Positions 33,563 to 47,465 of a stretch of 64,000 nucleotides of DNA are shown here, piece by piece. The position numbers and the translations under genes were made by a program. This stretch comes from Streptomyces sp. NBC_00287 (GTDB taxonomy: Bacteria > Actinomycetota > Actinomycetes > Streptomycetales > Streptomycetaceae), in assembly GCF_036173105.1 (NCBI RefSeq), contig NZ_CP108053.1, forward strand, positions 2,108,001-2,172,000. The letters are read 5' to 3'. The notes below the pieces were generated by a model. That model saw nothing but the letters and a program-made list of their open reading frames with translations. It did no database searches and had not been told where the DNA came from. Position 1 is the first letter of the stretch. Each line of letters begins with the position of its first letter.

Positions 33563-34596
33563 ATCCGGCCCGCCCTGCGCTCGGTGACCAGCAGCCACAG
33601 CAGATAGACGCCGCCGACCACGCCGGTGACCACACCCACGGGCATCTGGTCGGCGCCGAAGATGCGCTGCGAGACCCAGTCGGCGACGACCAGCAGGGCG
33701 GCGCCCATGCACAGGGACGGCAGCAGGTTGGGTCCCGGCGAGCGGGTCAGCCGCCGGGCCAGCTGGGGGGCGGTGAGCGCGACGAAGCTGACGGGGCCCG
33801 CTGCGGCCGTGGCGGCCGCGGTGAGCAGGACGGCGGAGATCATCAGCAGCGCCCGTACGCGCTCGACGCGCACCCCGAGCGCGTTGGAGACGTCGTCGCC
33901 CATCTCCATCATCCGCAGCCCCCGCGCGTTGCCGAGCACCAGCGGTACCAGCACGGCACACAGGGCGAGCAGCGGCCAGACCTGCGCCCAGTCCCGGCCG
34001 CTGAGGGAGCCGGTCATCCAGACGACCGAGCGGGCCGCGTCGACAATGTCGGACACGGTGAGCAGATAGCCGTTGACGGCGGTGAGGATCGCGGACATGC
34101 CGATACCGACAAGGACCAGTCGGTATCCGTGCACGCCCTGCTTCCAAGCGAGCAGATAGATGGCAAGTCCGGTCACCAGGCCGCCCACGAGCGCGCCGAT
34201 CGTGACCTGGCTCGCGCTCCCGGAGAACAGCACGATCATGGTGAGCGCACCGGCCGTCGCGCCCTGTCCGAGGCCGAGGATGTCCGGGCTGCCCAGCGGA
34301 TTGCGGGACACGGCCTGGAACAGTGCGCCGCCGAGCCCCAGCGAGGCCCCGACCAGCAGGGCGACCAGGACCCGCGGCAGCCGCAGCTCGTTGACGATGA
34401 ACTCCTGCCCCGCATCGCCGTTCCCGGCCAGCGTCTTGATCACATCGCCCGCCGAGATGGGGAAGTCCCCGGTCCCGATCAGCACGACGCTCGCGGCGAA
34501 CGCGGCAAGCAGCAGCAGGAGTACGACGGTCAGGGCACGGACGTCCAGCCGGACGGAGAGGCCGCCCGGGGTCCGCACAGCACGGTTGGTCTTCAC
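33559..34596 (-). CDS. Iron-siderophore ABC transporter permease (FecCD), second subunit
   Basis: The 345-residue FecCD-family permease has about ten membrane helices. Family markers are LRLPRVLVALLVGASLGLGGALFQ, NPLGSPDILGLGQGA and the coupling-helix region AAGPVSFVALTAPQLARRL. It pairs with the upstream permease to form the membrane channel for ferric siderophores. The GTG start overlaps the stop of the first permease as GTGA, so subunit stoichiometry is probably kept by coupled translation. Confidence 0.94.
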   Translation of the reverse strand: MKTNRAVRTPGGLSVRLDVRALTVVLLLLLAAFAASVVLIGTGDFPISAGDVIKTLAGNGDAGQEFIVNELRLPRVLVALLVGASLGLGGALFQAVSRNPLGSPDILGLGQGATAGALTMIVLFSGSASQVTIGALVGGLVTGLAIYLLAWKQGVHGYRLVLVGIGMSAILTAVNGYLLTVSDIVDAARSVVWMTGSLSGRDWAQVWPLLALCAVLVPLVLGNARGLRMMEMGDDVSNALGVRVERVRALLMISAVLLTAAATAAAGPVSFVALTAPQLARRLTRSPGPNLLPSLCMGAALLVVADWVSQRIFGADQMPVGVVTGVVGGVYLLWLLVTERRAGRI

Positions 34597-35636
34597 AGCT
34601 GCGCCGTCCTCCGCCGTCGTACGAGCAGGATGAACACCGGACCGCCGATGATCGCGGTGATGATGCCGACCTGGACCTCCGAGGGCCGGGCGATGACCCG
34701 GCCGATGACATCGGCGCCCAGCAGCAGCACGGGCGACAGGATGCCCGCGTACGGCAGGATCCAGCGCAGGTCGGGTCCGGTGAAGGAGCGCACGACGTGC
34801 GGCACCATCAGGCCGACGAACACGATCGGGCCGCAGGCGGCGGTCGCAGCTCCGCACAGCACGGTGGCCGCGAGCATGGACAGCGCGCGGGTGCGGCTGA
34901 GATGGGCGCCGAGCGCCTTGGCGGTGTCGTCGCCCATGGACATGGCGTTCAACGGCCGGGCCAGCGCGAGCGCGAGGATCATGCCGATCACCAGGAACGG
35001 CAGGACCTGCTTGATGGTCGAGTCGGTCGCCGAGGACAGCGAACCCACCGTCCAGAAGCGCATCCGGCCGAGCGCCGCGTTGTCCGAGATCATCACGGCC
35101 TGGAGATAGCCGTAGAGCGCGGCGCTGATCGCGGTGCCCGCGAGCGCCAGCCGCACCGGCGTGGCCCCCCGGCTGCCGCCGAGGAACCAGACCAGCGCCC
35201 CGACGGCGGCCGCGCCGAAGAACGCGAACCAGATGTAGCCGCTCATCGAGGTCACGCCGAAAAACGTGATGGCGGTGACGACCGCGGCAGAGGCACCGGC
35301 GTTGATGCCGAGCAGTCCGGGATCGGCCAGCGGATTGCGGGTGAGAGCCTGCAGGACGGCCCCCGCGAGGCCGAGCGCGGCACCGGCGAGCAGCCCCAGT
35401 ACGGTCCGGGCGACCCGCTCGTCGACGACGACGTCGCCGTACGTCCCCGTGTCCTGGAACAGGCCGTGCCAGACCTGTGCCAGGGAGAGGTCCTTCGCTC
35501 CGATCGCGATGCTCGTCAGCGCGACGAGCACCAGGATCATGGCGGAGACAAGAAGCCCAAGGGAACGTATCGCCCGGCGGGTTGGGGGCGCGGGGGCGGT
35601 TTCCGCGCGCTGTTCTGGGGGACTGTCGACCAACAC
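34593..35636 (-). CDS. Iron-siderophore ABC transporter permease (FecCD), first subunit
   Basis: The 347-residue permease has about ten helices. Family motifs are RVARTVLGLLAGAALGLAGAVLQ, NPLADPGLLGINAGA and CGPIVFVGLMVPHVVR. It is the first gene of the three-gene importer. The GTG at 35636 lies only four bases past the iron-box match on the minus strand, so the mRNA may have a very short leader or none. Iron-dependent repression by a DmdR/DtxR-type protein is the expected control. Confidence 0.93.
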   Translation of the reverse strand: MLVDSPPEQRAETAPAPPTRRAIRSLGLLVSAMILVLVALTSIAIGAKDLSLAQVWHGLFQDTGTYGDVVVDERVARTVLGLLAGAALGLAGAVLQALTRNPLADPGLLGINAGASAAVVTAITFFGVTSMSGYIWFAFFGAAAVGALVWFLGGSRGATPVRLALAGTAISAALYGYLQAVMISDNAALGRMRFWTVGSLSSATDSTIKQVLPFLVIGMILALALARPLNAMSMGDDTAKALGAHLSRTRALSMLAATVLCGAATAACGPIVFVGLMVPHVVRSFTGPDLRWILPYAGILSPVLLLGADVIGRVIARPSEVQVGIITAIIGGPVFILLVRRRRTAQL

Positions 35637-35640
35637 GCAG

Positions 35641-35659
35641 TTAGGTTAGCCTACCCTCG
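35641..35659 (-). promoter_or_regulatory. Iron box (DmdR/DtxR-type operator)
   Basis: TTAGGTTAGCCTACCCTCG matches the known actinobacterial iron-box palindrome closely in its left half and more loosely in its right half. It lies directly upstream of the first siderophore permease gene, where a bound repressor would block transcription when iron is plentiful. Confidence 0.8.
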
Positions 35660-35697
35660 CATCTGTTCTCGATGCCGAGTCGGCATCGAACGAGGGC

Positions 35698-36726
35698 TCA
35701 CAAACCCAGCCGGGCCAGCGCCTTCCCCGCGTCCAGCGCGCACGAACCCTCCCCGGCCGCCGTCCAGGCCGCCGCACACAGCGCGCGCAGCCCGTCCAGC
35801 GTCTCGCCGTCACCGTCCAACTCCAGCCGGTCCGCACCGGCCGTCGCGATCCAGCCACCGCAGCGGAAGCCGTCGCCCTCCTCGGAGACCTCCGGCTGCC
35901 CGGTGAGCAACCCCCGCAGATCGGCGTCCACATACGTCGGCCGGTGCTGCGGCGGCGCCGCGAGCAACTGGGCGCCGTCGGTGACGCCGGTGAGCACCAG
36001 CAGCGAATCGACCTCGCCGTTGAACGCCCCCTCGATGTCCGTGTCCAGACGGTCCCCCACCACCAACGGCCGCTCGGCGCCGGTGCGCAGAATCGTCTCC
36101 CGGTGCATGGGAGGCAGCGGCTTGCCGGCCACCTGCGGTTCGGCACCGGTGGCGATCCGTACGACCTCCACCGCCGCGCCGTTGCCCGGCGCGATCCCGC
36201 GCGCGCTGGGAATCGTCAGGTCGGTGTTGGACGCGAACCACGGCACCCCACGCGCGATGGCGTACGACGCCTCCGCGAACCGCCCCCACGCCAAGTCCGG
36301 CCCGCCGTACCCCTGCACGACCGCCACCGGATCGTCCTCCGCCGACTCCACGGGTACGAGCCCCCGCTCCCGCAGCGCCACCCGCAGCCCCTCACCACCG
36401 ATGACCAGCACCCGCGAGCCCGCAGGCACCTGCTCACTGATGAGCCGCGCGACCGCCTGCGCCGAGGTGATGACATCGTCGGCATCCGTCGGTATGCCCA
36501 GCTCGGTGAGATGCCCGGCGACGGTGTCGGGGGTCCGCAGGGCGTTGTTGGTGACGTACGCCAGATGCATCCCGCCCGCCCGAGCCGTGGCCAGCGACTC
36601 GACCGCGTGCACGATCGCGTTCCCGCCCGCGTACACCACGCCGTCCAGATCGAGCAGCGCCGTGTCGTACGCCTCGCTCAGGGCCCGGCCACTGCCCTCC
36701 GGCCTCGTCCTGACGCTCTGGCTCAT
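35698..36726 (-). CDS. HAD-superfamily hydrolase, NagD/phosphoglycolate phosphatase-like
   Basis: The 342-residue protein is a HAD IIA phosphatase. Motif I is LLDLDGVVYAG (about residues 24-34), motif II lies in YVTNNA, and motif III/IV is KPLPPMHRETI and VVGDRLDTDIEGAFNG. The C-terminal ~80 residues extend beyond NagD. It may remove phosphate from small metabolites such as 2-phosphoglycolate. The ATG at 36726 follows GAGGAG. It diverges from the DUF1015 gene (72 bp between starts), a frequent actinobacterial pairing. Confidence 0.88.
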   Translation of the reverse strand: MSQSVRTRPEGSGRALSEAYDTALLDLDGVVYAGGNAIVHAVESLATARAGGMHLAYVTNNALRTPDTVAGHLTELGIPTDADDVITSAQAVARLISEQVPAGSRVLVIGGEGLRVALRERGLVPVESAEDDPVAVVQGYGGPDLAWGRFAEASYAIARGVPWFASNTDLTIPSARGIAPGNGAAVEVVRIATGAEPQVAGKPLPPMHRETILRTGAERPLVVGDRLDTDIEGAFNGEVDSLLVLTGVTDGAQLLAAPPQHRPTYVDADLRGLLTGQPEVSEEGDGFRCGGWIATAGADRLELDGDGETLDGLRALCAAAWTAAGEGSCALDAGKALARLGL

Positions 36727-36798
36727 TCCGCATCGCTCCTCGTTCGACGGCTTTCCCCCGATCATCGCGCATGCCACTGACACACGTACGATGCCGGG

Positions 36799-38091
36799 AT
36801 GAACTCAGCAGGTCACTCGGAAGCAAAGGCGCGCCGAGGCCTCGAACTCACCCCGTTCAGAGGCCTTCGCTACGACCCCGACCGGGTCGGCAGTCTCGCC
36901 GCCGTGACGTCCCCGCCGTACGACGTCGTCGTCCGCCCCGACGGCCTGCACCACCTTCAGTCAGCCGACCCGCACAACATCGTCCGCCTGATCCTCCCGC
37001 AGGACGGCACCCCCAGCAGCCGCAACGAACAGGCCGCCCAGACCCTGCGCCGCTGGCTCTCCGAGGGCGTCCTGACCGCCGACGACGAACCCGGCCTGTA
37101 CGTCTACGAACAGAGCGACCAAAGCGGCCTGCTCCAGCGCGGTGTCATCGGCGCCCTGCGCCTGTCGGAGCCCTCGGAACATGTGGTCCTGCCCCATGAG
37201 GACGTCATGCCGCATGTGGTCGCCGACCGAGCGGCTCTGATGCGCGCCACCTCGGCGAACCTGGAACCCCTCCTGCTCACCTATCGGGGCAACGGCTCGG
37301 CCGCCGACACCTCCGCCGTACTCGAGCGCATCATCGAGCAGCCCCCGCTGCTCGCCACCACCACCGAGGACGGCTTCCACCACCGCCTGTGGGCCATCAC
37401 CGCCCCCGAGGACCTGACCCGCATCCAGTCCGACCTCGCCCGCCACCAGGCCCTCATCGCCGACGGCCACCACCGCTGGGCGACCTACCGCCGCCTGCGC
37501 GCCGAGCACGCCTCCCCGAGCCCCTGGGACTACGGCCTGGTCCTCCTGGTCGACACGGCCCGCTACCCCCTGCGCGTCCGCGCCATCCACCGCCTCCTGC
37601 ACGGAGTGCCCGTGACGGACGCCGTGGCAGCCCTGGAGGGCCTCTTCCGCGTCCAGCGCCTGGAGGTCCCCCTCGCCGAGGCCCTGGACGCCTTGGCCGA
37701 CGCGGCCCACGGAGGCAACGCCTTCCTGCTCGCCGGCGACGGCGCCTTCCACCTCGTCGACCAGCCGGACCCGACCCTCCTGGCCCGCACGATCCCCGCC
37801 GACCGCCCGTCGGCCTGGCGCACCCTGGACGCCACGGTCCTGCACGCCACACTCCTCGACCACGTCTGGCACATCCCCGAGGACGACCCCACCCGCATCG
37901 CCTACATCCACGACACGGCGGCCACCGTCCGCAAGGCGGAACGCGACGGCGGTACGGCCGTACTGATGCACCCGGTCCGCGAGGAGGTCGTCCGCGACCT
38001 GGCCCGCCAGGGCGTCACGATGCCCCGCAAGTCGACGTCGTTCGGCCCGAAGCCGGCCTCTGGCCTGGTCCTGCGCGCACTGGACCTGTAA
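36799..38091 (+). CDS. DUF1015 family protein
   Basis: The 430-residue cytosolic protein matches DUF1015 along its length: LTPFRGLRYDPDRVGSLAAVTSPPYDVV at the N-terminus, then ADPHNIVRLILPQ, the IADGHHRWATYRRLR segment with adjacent His residues, and a C-terminal PRKSTSFGPKPASGLVLR. Family members are called uncharacterised or HTH/SMC-like in databases; the His cluster could bind metal or a nucleotide. No function is established. The divergent HAD phosphatase suggests a shared metabolic role. Confidence 0.85.
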   Translation: MNSAGHSEAKARRGLELTPFRGLRYDPDRVGSLAAVTSPPYDVVVRPDGLHHLQSADPHNIVRLILPQDGTPSSRNEQAAQTLRRWLSEGVLTADDEPGLYVYEQSDQSGLLQRGVIGALRLSEPSEHVVLPHEDVMPHVVADRAALMRATSANLEPLLLTYRGNGSAADTSAVLERIIEQPPLLATTTEDGFHHRLWAITAPEDLTRIQSDLARHQALIADGHHRWATYRRLRAEHASPSPWDYGLVLLVDTARYPLRVRAIHRLLHGVPVTDAVAALEGLFRVQRLEVPLAEALDALADAAHGGNAFLLAGDGAFHLVDQPDPTLLARTIPADRPSAWRTLDATVLHATLLDHVWHIPEDDPTRIAYIHDTAATVRKAERDGGTAVLMHPVREEVVRDLARQGVTMPRKSTSFGPKPASGLVLRALDL

Positions 38092-38096
38092 ACGGG

Positions 38097-38133
38097 AAAG
38101 GGGCGGACCCCAAACTGGGATCCGCCCCTTTTT
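38097..38133. terminator. Bidirectional terminator between DUF1015 and the TPR gene
   Basis: AAAGGGGCGGACCC (38097-38110) pairs with GGGATCCGCCCCTTT (38117-38131) with one bulge, followed by T residues on the plus strand and on the minus strand. It serves two converging genes. Confidence 0.88.
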
Positions 38134-38147
38134 CTTCCTTGTCCGGC

Positions 38148-40073
38148 CTACTCCTTGTCGGAGGCGTCCGGCGTCTCGTCCTCATCGCCAAGGGCGTCGA
38201 CGAACTCGACACCGTCCAGCTCCGCGAGCCGGTCAGAGGCATTCGTGCTGCCGTCCTTGTCGGACTCCACGGCCTTCGCGAACCACTCCCGCGCCTCGCT
38301 CTCCCGCCCGGCCGCCAGCAGCGCGTCGGCATAGGCGTACCGCAACCGCGCGGTCCACGGCTGTACGGCGCTGGAGGCCAGCTCGGGGCTCTGCAGCGTC
38401 ACGATGGCCGCGTCCAGCTGCCCCATGTCACGCCGGGCGCCGGCCGCGACGAGCCTCATCTCCACCTGCCCGGCCTTGTCCAGCTTGTGCACCTCGGGCG
38501 CCCCGGCCATGTCCAGCGCCTTCTCCGGCCGCCCGAGCCCACGCTCACAGTCGGCCATCAGCGGCCACAGATCCACGGTCCCGGTCATCCGCCGCGCGGC
38601 CCGGAACTCGGCAAGCGCCTCGGAGTACTTCTGGCTCGCGTACGCGGCGAACCCGGCGGCCTCTCGTACGGCGGCGACACGCGACGCGAGACGCAGGGCC
38701 ACCTTGGCGTAGCCGTACGCGCCCTCGGGGTCCTCGTCGATGAGCCGCGCGACCATCACCAGGTTCTTGGCGACATCCTCGGCGAGCGTCTTGGGCAGGC
38801 TCTGCAGCTCCTGCCGTACGTCCTTGTCGATCTCGTCGCCCGTGACGTCCTCGGGGATCGGCAGCCGCTTGATCGGCTCACGGTCCCGGTCGCGGTCGTC
38901 GCGGCCACGGAAGCCGCCACGGTCGCTGTCACGGCGGTCGTACCCACCACCACGCCGGTCGTCGCGCCCGCCACGGTCATCGCGCCCACGGAACCCACCC
39001 GGACGGCCACCGCGGTCGTCCCGACGGGGGCCACGGCTGCCGCGGTCGTCACGACCACCACGGTCGTCGCGGCCACGGAAACCGCCACGGTCGTCGTCAC
39101 GACGGGGGGCAGGGCGCTCGTCACGGCGGTCATCGCGGCGGAAGCCACCGCGGTCGCCGCCGCGCTCAGGGCGGTCACCACGGTCGCCGCGGTCATCGCG
39201 GCGGAAGCCACGGTCCCGGTCGCCGCCACGGAAGCCGCCACGGTCGTCGCGGCCTCGGTCGTCACGACGGAAGCCGCCGCGGTCGTCACGTCCGCGGTCA
39301 TCGCGGCGGAAGCCGCCACGGTCGTCGTCACGACGGGGGGCAGGGCGCTCGTCACGGCGGTCATCACGACGGACGGCAGGGCGGTCGTCACGACGGCCAT
39401 AGCCGCCGCGGTCGCGGTCATCGCCACGGCGGTCGTCACGCCGGCCGTAACCGGCACCGCGGTTGTCGTCACGGCGGAAGCCGGGGCGGTTGCCACCGTC
39501 GCCACGGTCATCGCGACGGAACGCGGGGCGGTCACCACGGTCATCACGGCGGGGTGCGGGACGGTCGCCACGGTCATCGCGGCGGAAGCCGGGGCGATCG
39601 CCACGGTCATCACGGCGGGGGGCGGGGCGGTCACCACGGTCGTCGCGGCCTCGGTAGCCGCCACGGTCGTCGCGCCCGCGGTCGTCACGGCGCGGCCCGC
39701 CCTGACGGTCGTCACGGCGGAACGGCGGACGGGGGCCGCGGTCACCCTCGCGGCGGTCATCACGGCGGCCGTAGCCACCGCCACGGTTGTCATCCCGACC
39801 GCCGCCACGGTTGTCGTCACGTCGGAAGCCGCCGCGGTCACCGCGGTCATCGCCTCGACGGTCATCACGACGGTCGTCCCGCCGGTCGTCAGGGCGGCCG
39901 TAACCAGCACGGTCACCGCCCCGGCCGCCATCACGGCGGTCGTCCCGGCGGTCATCGCGGCGGAAGCCGCCACGGTCGTCGCGGCCTCGGTAGCCGCCAC
40001 GGTCTCCGCGGTCCCCACTGTCCCGTCGCCGCTGGTCGCGCTCCGGTCGGTCGTCGGGAGAGTTGGTGGACAT
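38148..40073 (-). CDS. Arg/Asp/Gly-repeat TPR protein downstream of the rRNA operon
   Basis: The 641-residue protein has two unlike halves. Residues ~10-398 are a tandem low-complexity tract built from RRDDRGG, GRDDRGGFR and RGDRPAP units, a near-neutral polyampholyte resembling eukaryotic RGG boxes. Residues ~399-641 are a helical, TPR-like domain (EALAEFRAARRM, YADALLAAGRESEAREWFAKA). No catalytic motif is seen. The ATG has GGAG six bases upstream. The gene begins ~35 nt beyond the rRNA terminator in the same direction. RNA or ribosome binding is a reasonable inference but unproven. Confidence 0.88.
   Translation of the reverse strand: MSTNSPDDRPERDQRRRDSGDRGDRGGYRGRDDRGGFRRDDRRDDRRDGGRGGDRAGYGRPDDRRDDRRDDRRGDDRGDRGGFRRDDNRGGGRDDNRGGGYGRRDDRREGDRGPRPPFRRDDRQGGPRRDDRGRDDRGGYRGRDDRGDRPAPRRDDRGDRPGFRRDDRGDRPAPRRDDRGDRPAFRRDDRGDGGNRPGFRRDDNRGAGYGRRDDRRGDDRDRGGYGRRDDRPAVRRDDRRDERPAPRRDDDRGGFRRDDRGRDDRGGFRRDDRGRDDRGGFRGGDRDRGFRRDDRGDRGDRPERGGDRGGFRRDDRRDERPAPRRDDDRGGFRGRDDRGGRDDRGSRGPRRDDRGGRPGGFRGRDDRGGRDDRRGGGYDRRDSDRGGFRGRDDRDRDREPIKRLPIPEDVTGDEIDKDVRQELQSLPKTLAEDVAKNLVMVARLIDEDPEGAYGYAKVALRLASRVAAVREAAGFAAYASQKYSEALAEFRAARRMTGTVDLWPLMADCERGLGRPEKALDMAGAPEVHKLDKAGQVEMRLVAAGARRDMGQLDAAIVTLQSPELASSAVQPWTARLRYAYADALLAAGRESEAREWFAKAVESDKDGSTNASDRLAELDGVEFVDALGDEDETPDASDKE
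38880..40050 (-). repeat. Degenerate coding tandem repeats (Arg/Asp/Gly tract)
   Basis: About 1.17 kb of imperfect tandem repeats, built on units such as CGGTCGTCGCGG and CGGAAGCCGCC on the plus strand. All keep the reading frame of the 38148-40073 protein. Variable spacing and frame retention show protein-level selection, not CRISPR. Confidence 0.9.
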
Positions 40074-40107
40074 GGGTGACTCCTGTCTTCGGTACCACAA
40101 GCATTGT

Positions 40108-40158
40108 AAAAACAAAAGGACCCCTGGTCCCAGCTGAACGCTGGGGACCAGGGGTCCT
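40108..40158 (-). terminator. Intrinsic terminator of the rRNA operon
   Basis: The 18-bp stem (40117-40134 with 40140-40158, one extra G) has the AGGACCCCTGGTCCCAGC arm. On the minus strand it is followed by TTTTGTTTTTA. It begins 12 bases beyond the 5S 3' end. Confidence 0.95.
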
Positions 40159-40170
40159 TCCCAAAGATTG

Positions 40171-40288
40171 TTCGGCGGCGACCTACTCTCCCACAGGGTC
40201 CCCCCTGCAGTACCATCGGCGCTGTGAGGCTTAGCTTCCGGGTTCGGAATGTAACCGGGCGTTTCCCTCACGCTATGACCACCGAAAC
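40171..40288 (-). rRNA. rrf: 5S ribosomal RNA
   Basis: The minus strand reads GTTTCGGTGGTCATAGCGTG at the 5' end and GTAGGTCGCCGCCGAAC at the 3' end. These ends pair as 5S helix I, and the length (~118) is right. It follows 23S by ~100 bp. Ends are estimated to within a few bases. Confidence 0.95.
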
Positions 40289-40389
40289 CCTAATGGTTTC
40301 GAGCGAACAAGCACACTTTTCTGTTATGCGTTCTGCTCAAAGCCGACAACGGTCGTTGTCTCAGAACTAACACAGTGGACGCGAGCAAC

Positions 40390-45342
<4,953 letters not shown>

Positions 45343-45849
45343 TGTTTACCGGTAATCCGGTTGACACCACGAGAGCGGTGCGAGAGGAGGAATAATCCCC
45401 TCGCACACAGCGTCCTCGCTGTGTTATTTCAAAGGAACCTCGACCATCGGAGTATTCCGACGGACGGGGTATCAACATATCTGGCGTTGACTTTTGGCAC
45501 GCTGTTGAGTTCTCAAGGAACGGTCGCTTCCTTTGTACTCACCCTCGCGGGCTTTCCTCCGGGCTTCCCTTCGTTCTTGCGTTTCCGACTCTATCAGATC
45601 CTTTCGGATCCGATTCCCGGTCGGCGGGATTTGTCTTTTGGCCTCGCGGCCTTTCGACATTCACTACTTTAGCCGATTCCCTGCCCGGCTCATAATCGAG
45701 CCTCGGGCTTCCGAATTCAGACATGCAGGCACGTCGAATTCGTTCCCGCTGAGGGAAGTCGTAGGTAGTGGTTTGGCCGCTCCGGCTGCTGGCGATTGCC
45801 GTACCCGGTTCAGCGGCTCGGGCTACGTTACGCGCCTCCCCTGGGCGAG
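45343..45849 (-). promoter_or_regulatory. rRNA operon promoters and leader
   Basis: These ~500 bp hold the multiple-promoter leader expected upstream of Streptomyces 16S. On the minus strand, possible -10 boxes are TAAAGT (45666-45671) and TAGAGT (45588-45593); their -35 boxes are weak. The leader also has TTGAGAACTCAA and a TGCCAAAAGTCAACG element near 45500, of the kind seen before Streptomyces rRNA genes, plus a GCGAGGGGATTATTCCTCCTCTCGC stem near 45400. The exact start points cannot be read by eye. Confidence 0.65.
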
Positions 45850-46500
45850 TCAACTTCGGCGGCGCCTCGGGGCATGGGCTCGATAAGGGCTCACCGTGGG
45901 GTCGTTGGCGATCCAGTAGCGCCAGGGGTGAACGTCGCCATTGCCCCCATCTCCGGACACACCGGTGCGTGGGCCGTTCCGTACCTGGTCAGAGGGGATC
46001 GGGGTGCCCGTCAGAATCCTCAGCGGAGTCTCGCCGGTGGCGCAGGCGTCCGTACCGTCCAGGGCTCGGTCCACGCCGAGGGCGGTGGCCAGGCGGGCCG
46101 GGCCTTTGGCCAGTTCCTTGTCACCTCGGGCCGAGAGTCGACGTTTGCGGGCGAGCTCCGCGCCCTCGACGATCTCGCCGGCGCGCAGCAGGACCGCGCT
46201 CGCCGTGCCGTCGGGGCCGCACACCAGGTTCATGCAGTGCCACATGCCGTAGGTGAAGTAGACGTACACGTGGCCGGGGGGACCGAACATCACGCTGTTG
46301 CGGGCCGTGCGGCCGCGATACGCGTGGGAGCCGGGGTCGTTAGGGCCGTCGTACGCCTCTACCTCTGTGAGGCGGAGGGAGATCGGACCGTCCGTGGTGG
46401 AGCGTACGAGGATGCGGCCCAGGAGGTCGGGGGCTACTTCGACTACGGGGCGGTCGAAGAAGTTCCTGGGGAGCGGCGTACGGTCGGGGGTCGCGATCAT
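45850..46500 (-). CDS. mpg: 3-methyladenine DNA glycosylase (AAG family)
   Basis: The 216-residue protein matches alkyladenine DNA glycosylase: N-terminal [20 protein letters not shown], the catalytic Glu in [19 protein letters not shown], the intercalating Tyr region [16 protein letters not shown], and [12 protein letters not shown]. It excises alkylated purines. The ATG at 46500 is the family-typical start. It lies upstream of the rRNA leader on the same strand; the leader promoters overlap its 3' flank. Confidence 0.94.
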   Translation of the reverse strand: MIATPDRTPLPRNFFDRPVVEVAPDLLGRILVRSTTDGPISLRLTEVEAYDGPNDPGSHAYRGRTARNSVMFGPPGHVYVYFTYGMWHCMNLVCGPDGTASAVLLRAGEIVEGAELARKRRLSARGDKELAKGPARLATALGVDRALDGTDACATGETPLRILTGTPIPSDQVRNGPRTGVSGDGGNGDVHPWRYWIANDPTVSPYRAHAPRRRRS

Positions 46501-46642
46501 GCCGTCCGAGGGTAGTGCAGACGGGTGGCGGTCACGGGGTGGTCAGGGGCCCTTCCGCTTGCAAGGGTGAGGGCGCGGAACCGGCCACGGCCGTATCGCG
46601 TTTGTAGGGATCAAGGACGCAGTAGTAGGTAGAGGGAGAGTC

Positions 46643-47425
46643 ATGGGGTTCAAGAAGCTGCTCGCGAGTCTGGGGGCCGGTGGGGCTTCGGTCGAGACCG
46701 TGCTGACCGAGGTCAACGTCGTTCCGGGCGGTGTGGTCCAGGGCGAGGTGCGGATCCAGGGTGGTTCCGTCAGTCAGCAGATCGAGGCGCTCTCGGTCGG
46801 GCTGCAGGCGAAGGTCGAGGTCGAGAGTGGCGAGGAGGAGTACAAGCAGGACATCGAGTTCACCAAGGTGCGGCTCGGTGGTGCCTTCGAGCTCCAGCCC
46901 AATGCCGTGCACGCGGTGCCGTTCGGTCTTGAGATCCCGTGGGAGACGCCGATCACCACGATCGACGGGCAGACCCTGCGCGGGATGAACATCGGCGTGA
47001 CCACCGAGCTGGAGATCGCGCGTGCCGTGGACTCCGGTGACCTGGACCCGATCAATGTGCACCCGCTGCCGGCGCAGAAGGCGATCCTGGACGCGTTCAT
47101 CCAGCTGGGCTTCCGCTTCAAGAACGCGGACATGGAGCGCGGTCACATCCGCGGTACGCGCCAGAAGCTGCCGTTCTACCAGGAGATCGAGTTCTTCCCG
47201 CCGCAGCAGTACCGCGGTATCAACCAGGTCGAGCTGAGCTTCGTGGCCGATCAGAACGCCATGGACGTCGTGCTGGAGATGGACAAGAAGCCGGGTCTGT
47301 TCAGCGAGGGCAGCGACACCTTCCGGTCCTTCCAGGTGGGTCTGAACGACTTCCAGGGCACCGACTGGGTGGCCTACCTCAACCAGTGGCTGTCCGAGGT
47401 CGGCAGCAAGCGCAACTGGTTCTAG
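46643..47425 (+). CDS. Spo0M-family sporulation-control protein
   Basis: The 260-residue cytosolic protein has the two-lobed arrestin-like beta fold of Spo0M: N-terminal GFKKLLASLGAGGASVETVL and a VQGEVRIQGGS segment, middle ELQPNAVHAVPFGLEIPWETP, and C-terminal DRY-less tail QWLSEVGSKRNWF. In Bacillus, Spo0M affects sporulation and cell morphology; in streptomycetes its role is less clear. The ATG follows GTAGAGGGAGAG. The PEBP gene begins 40 bp downstream on the same strand and is probably co-transcribed. Confidence 0.9.
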   Translation: MGFKKLLASLGAGGASVETVLTEVNVVPGGVVQGEVRIQGGSVSQQIEALSVGLQAKVEVESGEEEYKQDIEFTKVRLGGAFELQPNAVHAVPFGLEIPWETPITTIDGQTLRGMNIGVTTELEIARAVDSGDLDPINVHPLPAQKAILDAFIQLGFRFKNADMERGHIRGTRQKLPFYQEIEFFPPQQYRGINQVELSFVADQNAMDVVLEMDKKPGLFSEGSDTFRSFQVGLNDFQGTDWVAYLNQWLSEVGSKRNWF

Positions 47426-47465
47426 GCTCGGACCCCACTGAACCATCCGATCAGGAGGTACCGAG

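Noticed and set aside
38880..40050. CRISPR array suggested by the regular repeats
   Set aside because: Units vary in length, have no unique spacers and keep one reading frame; they encode protein repeats.
37389..40079. 896-codon open frame on the plus strand
   Set aside because: It runs antisense to the Arg/Asp/Gly protein and through DUF1015; its Val/Thr/Ala monotony is the reverse-frame shadow of the repeat tract.
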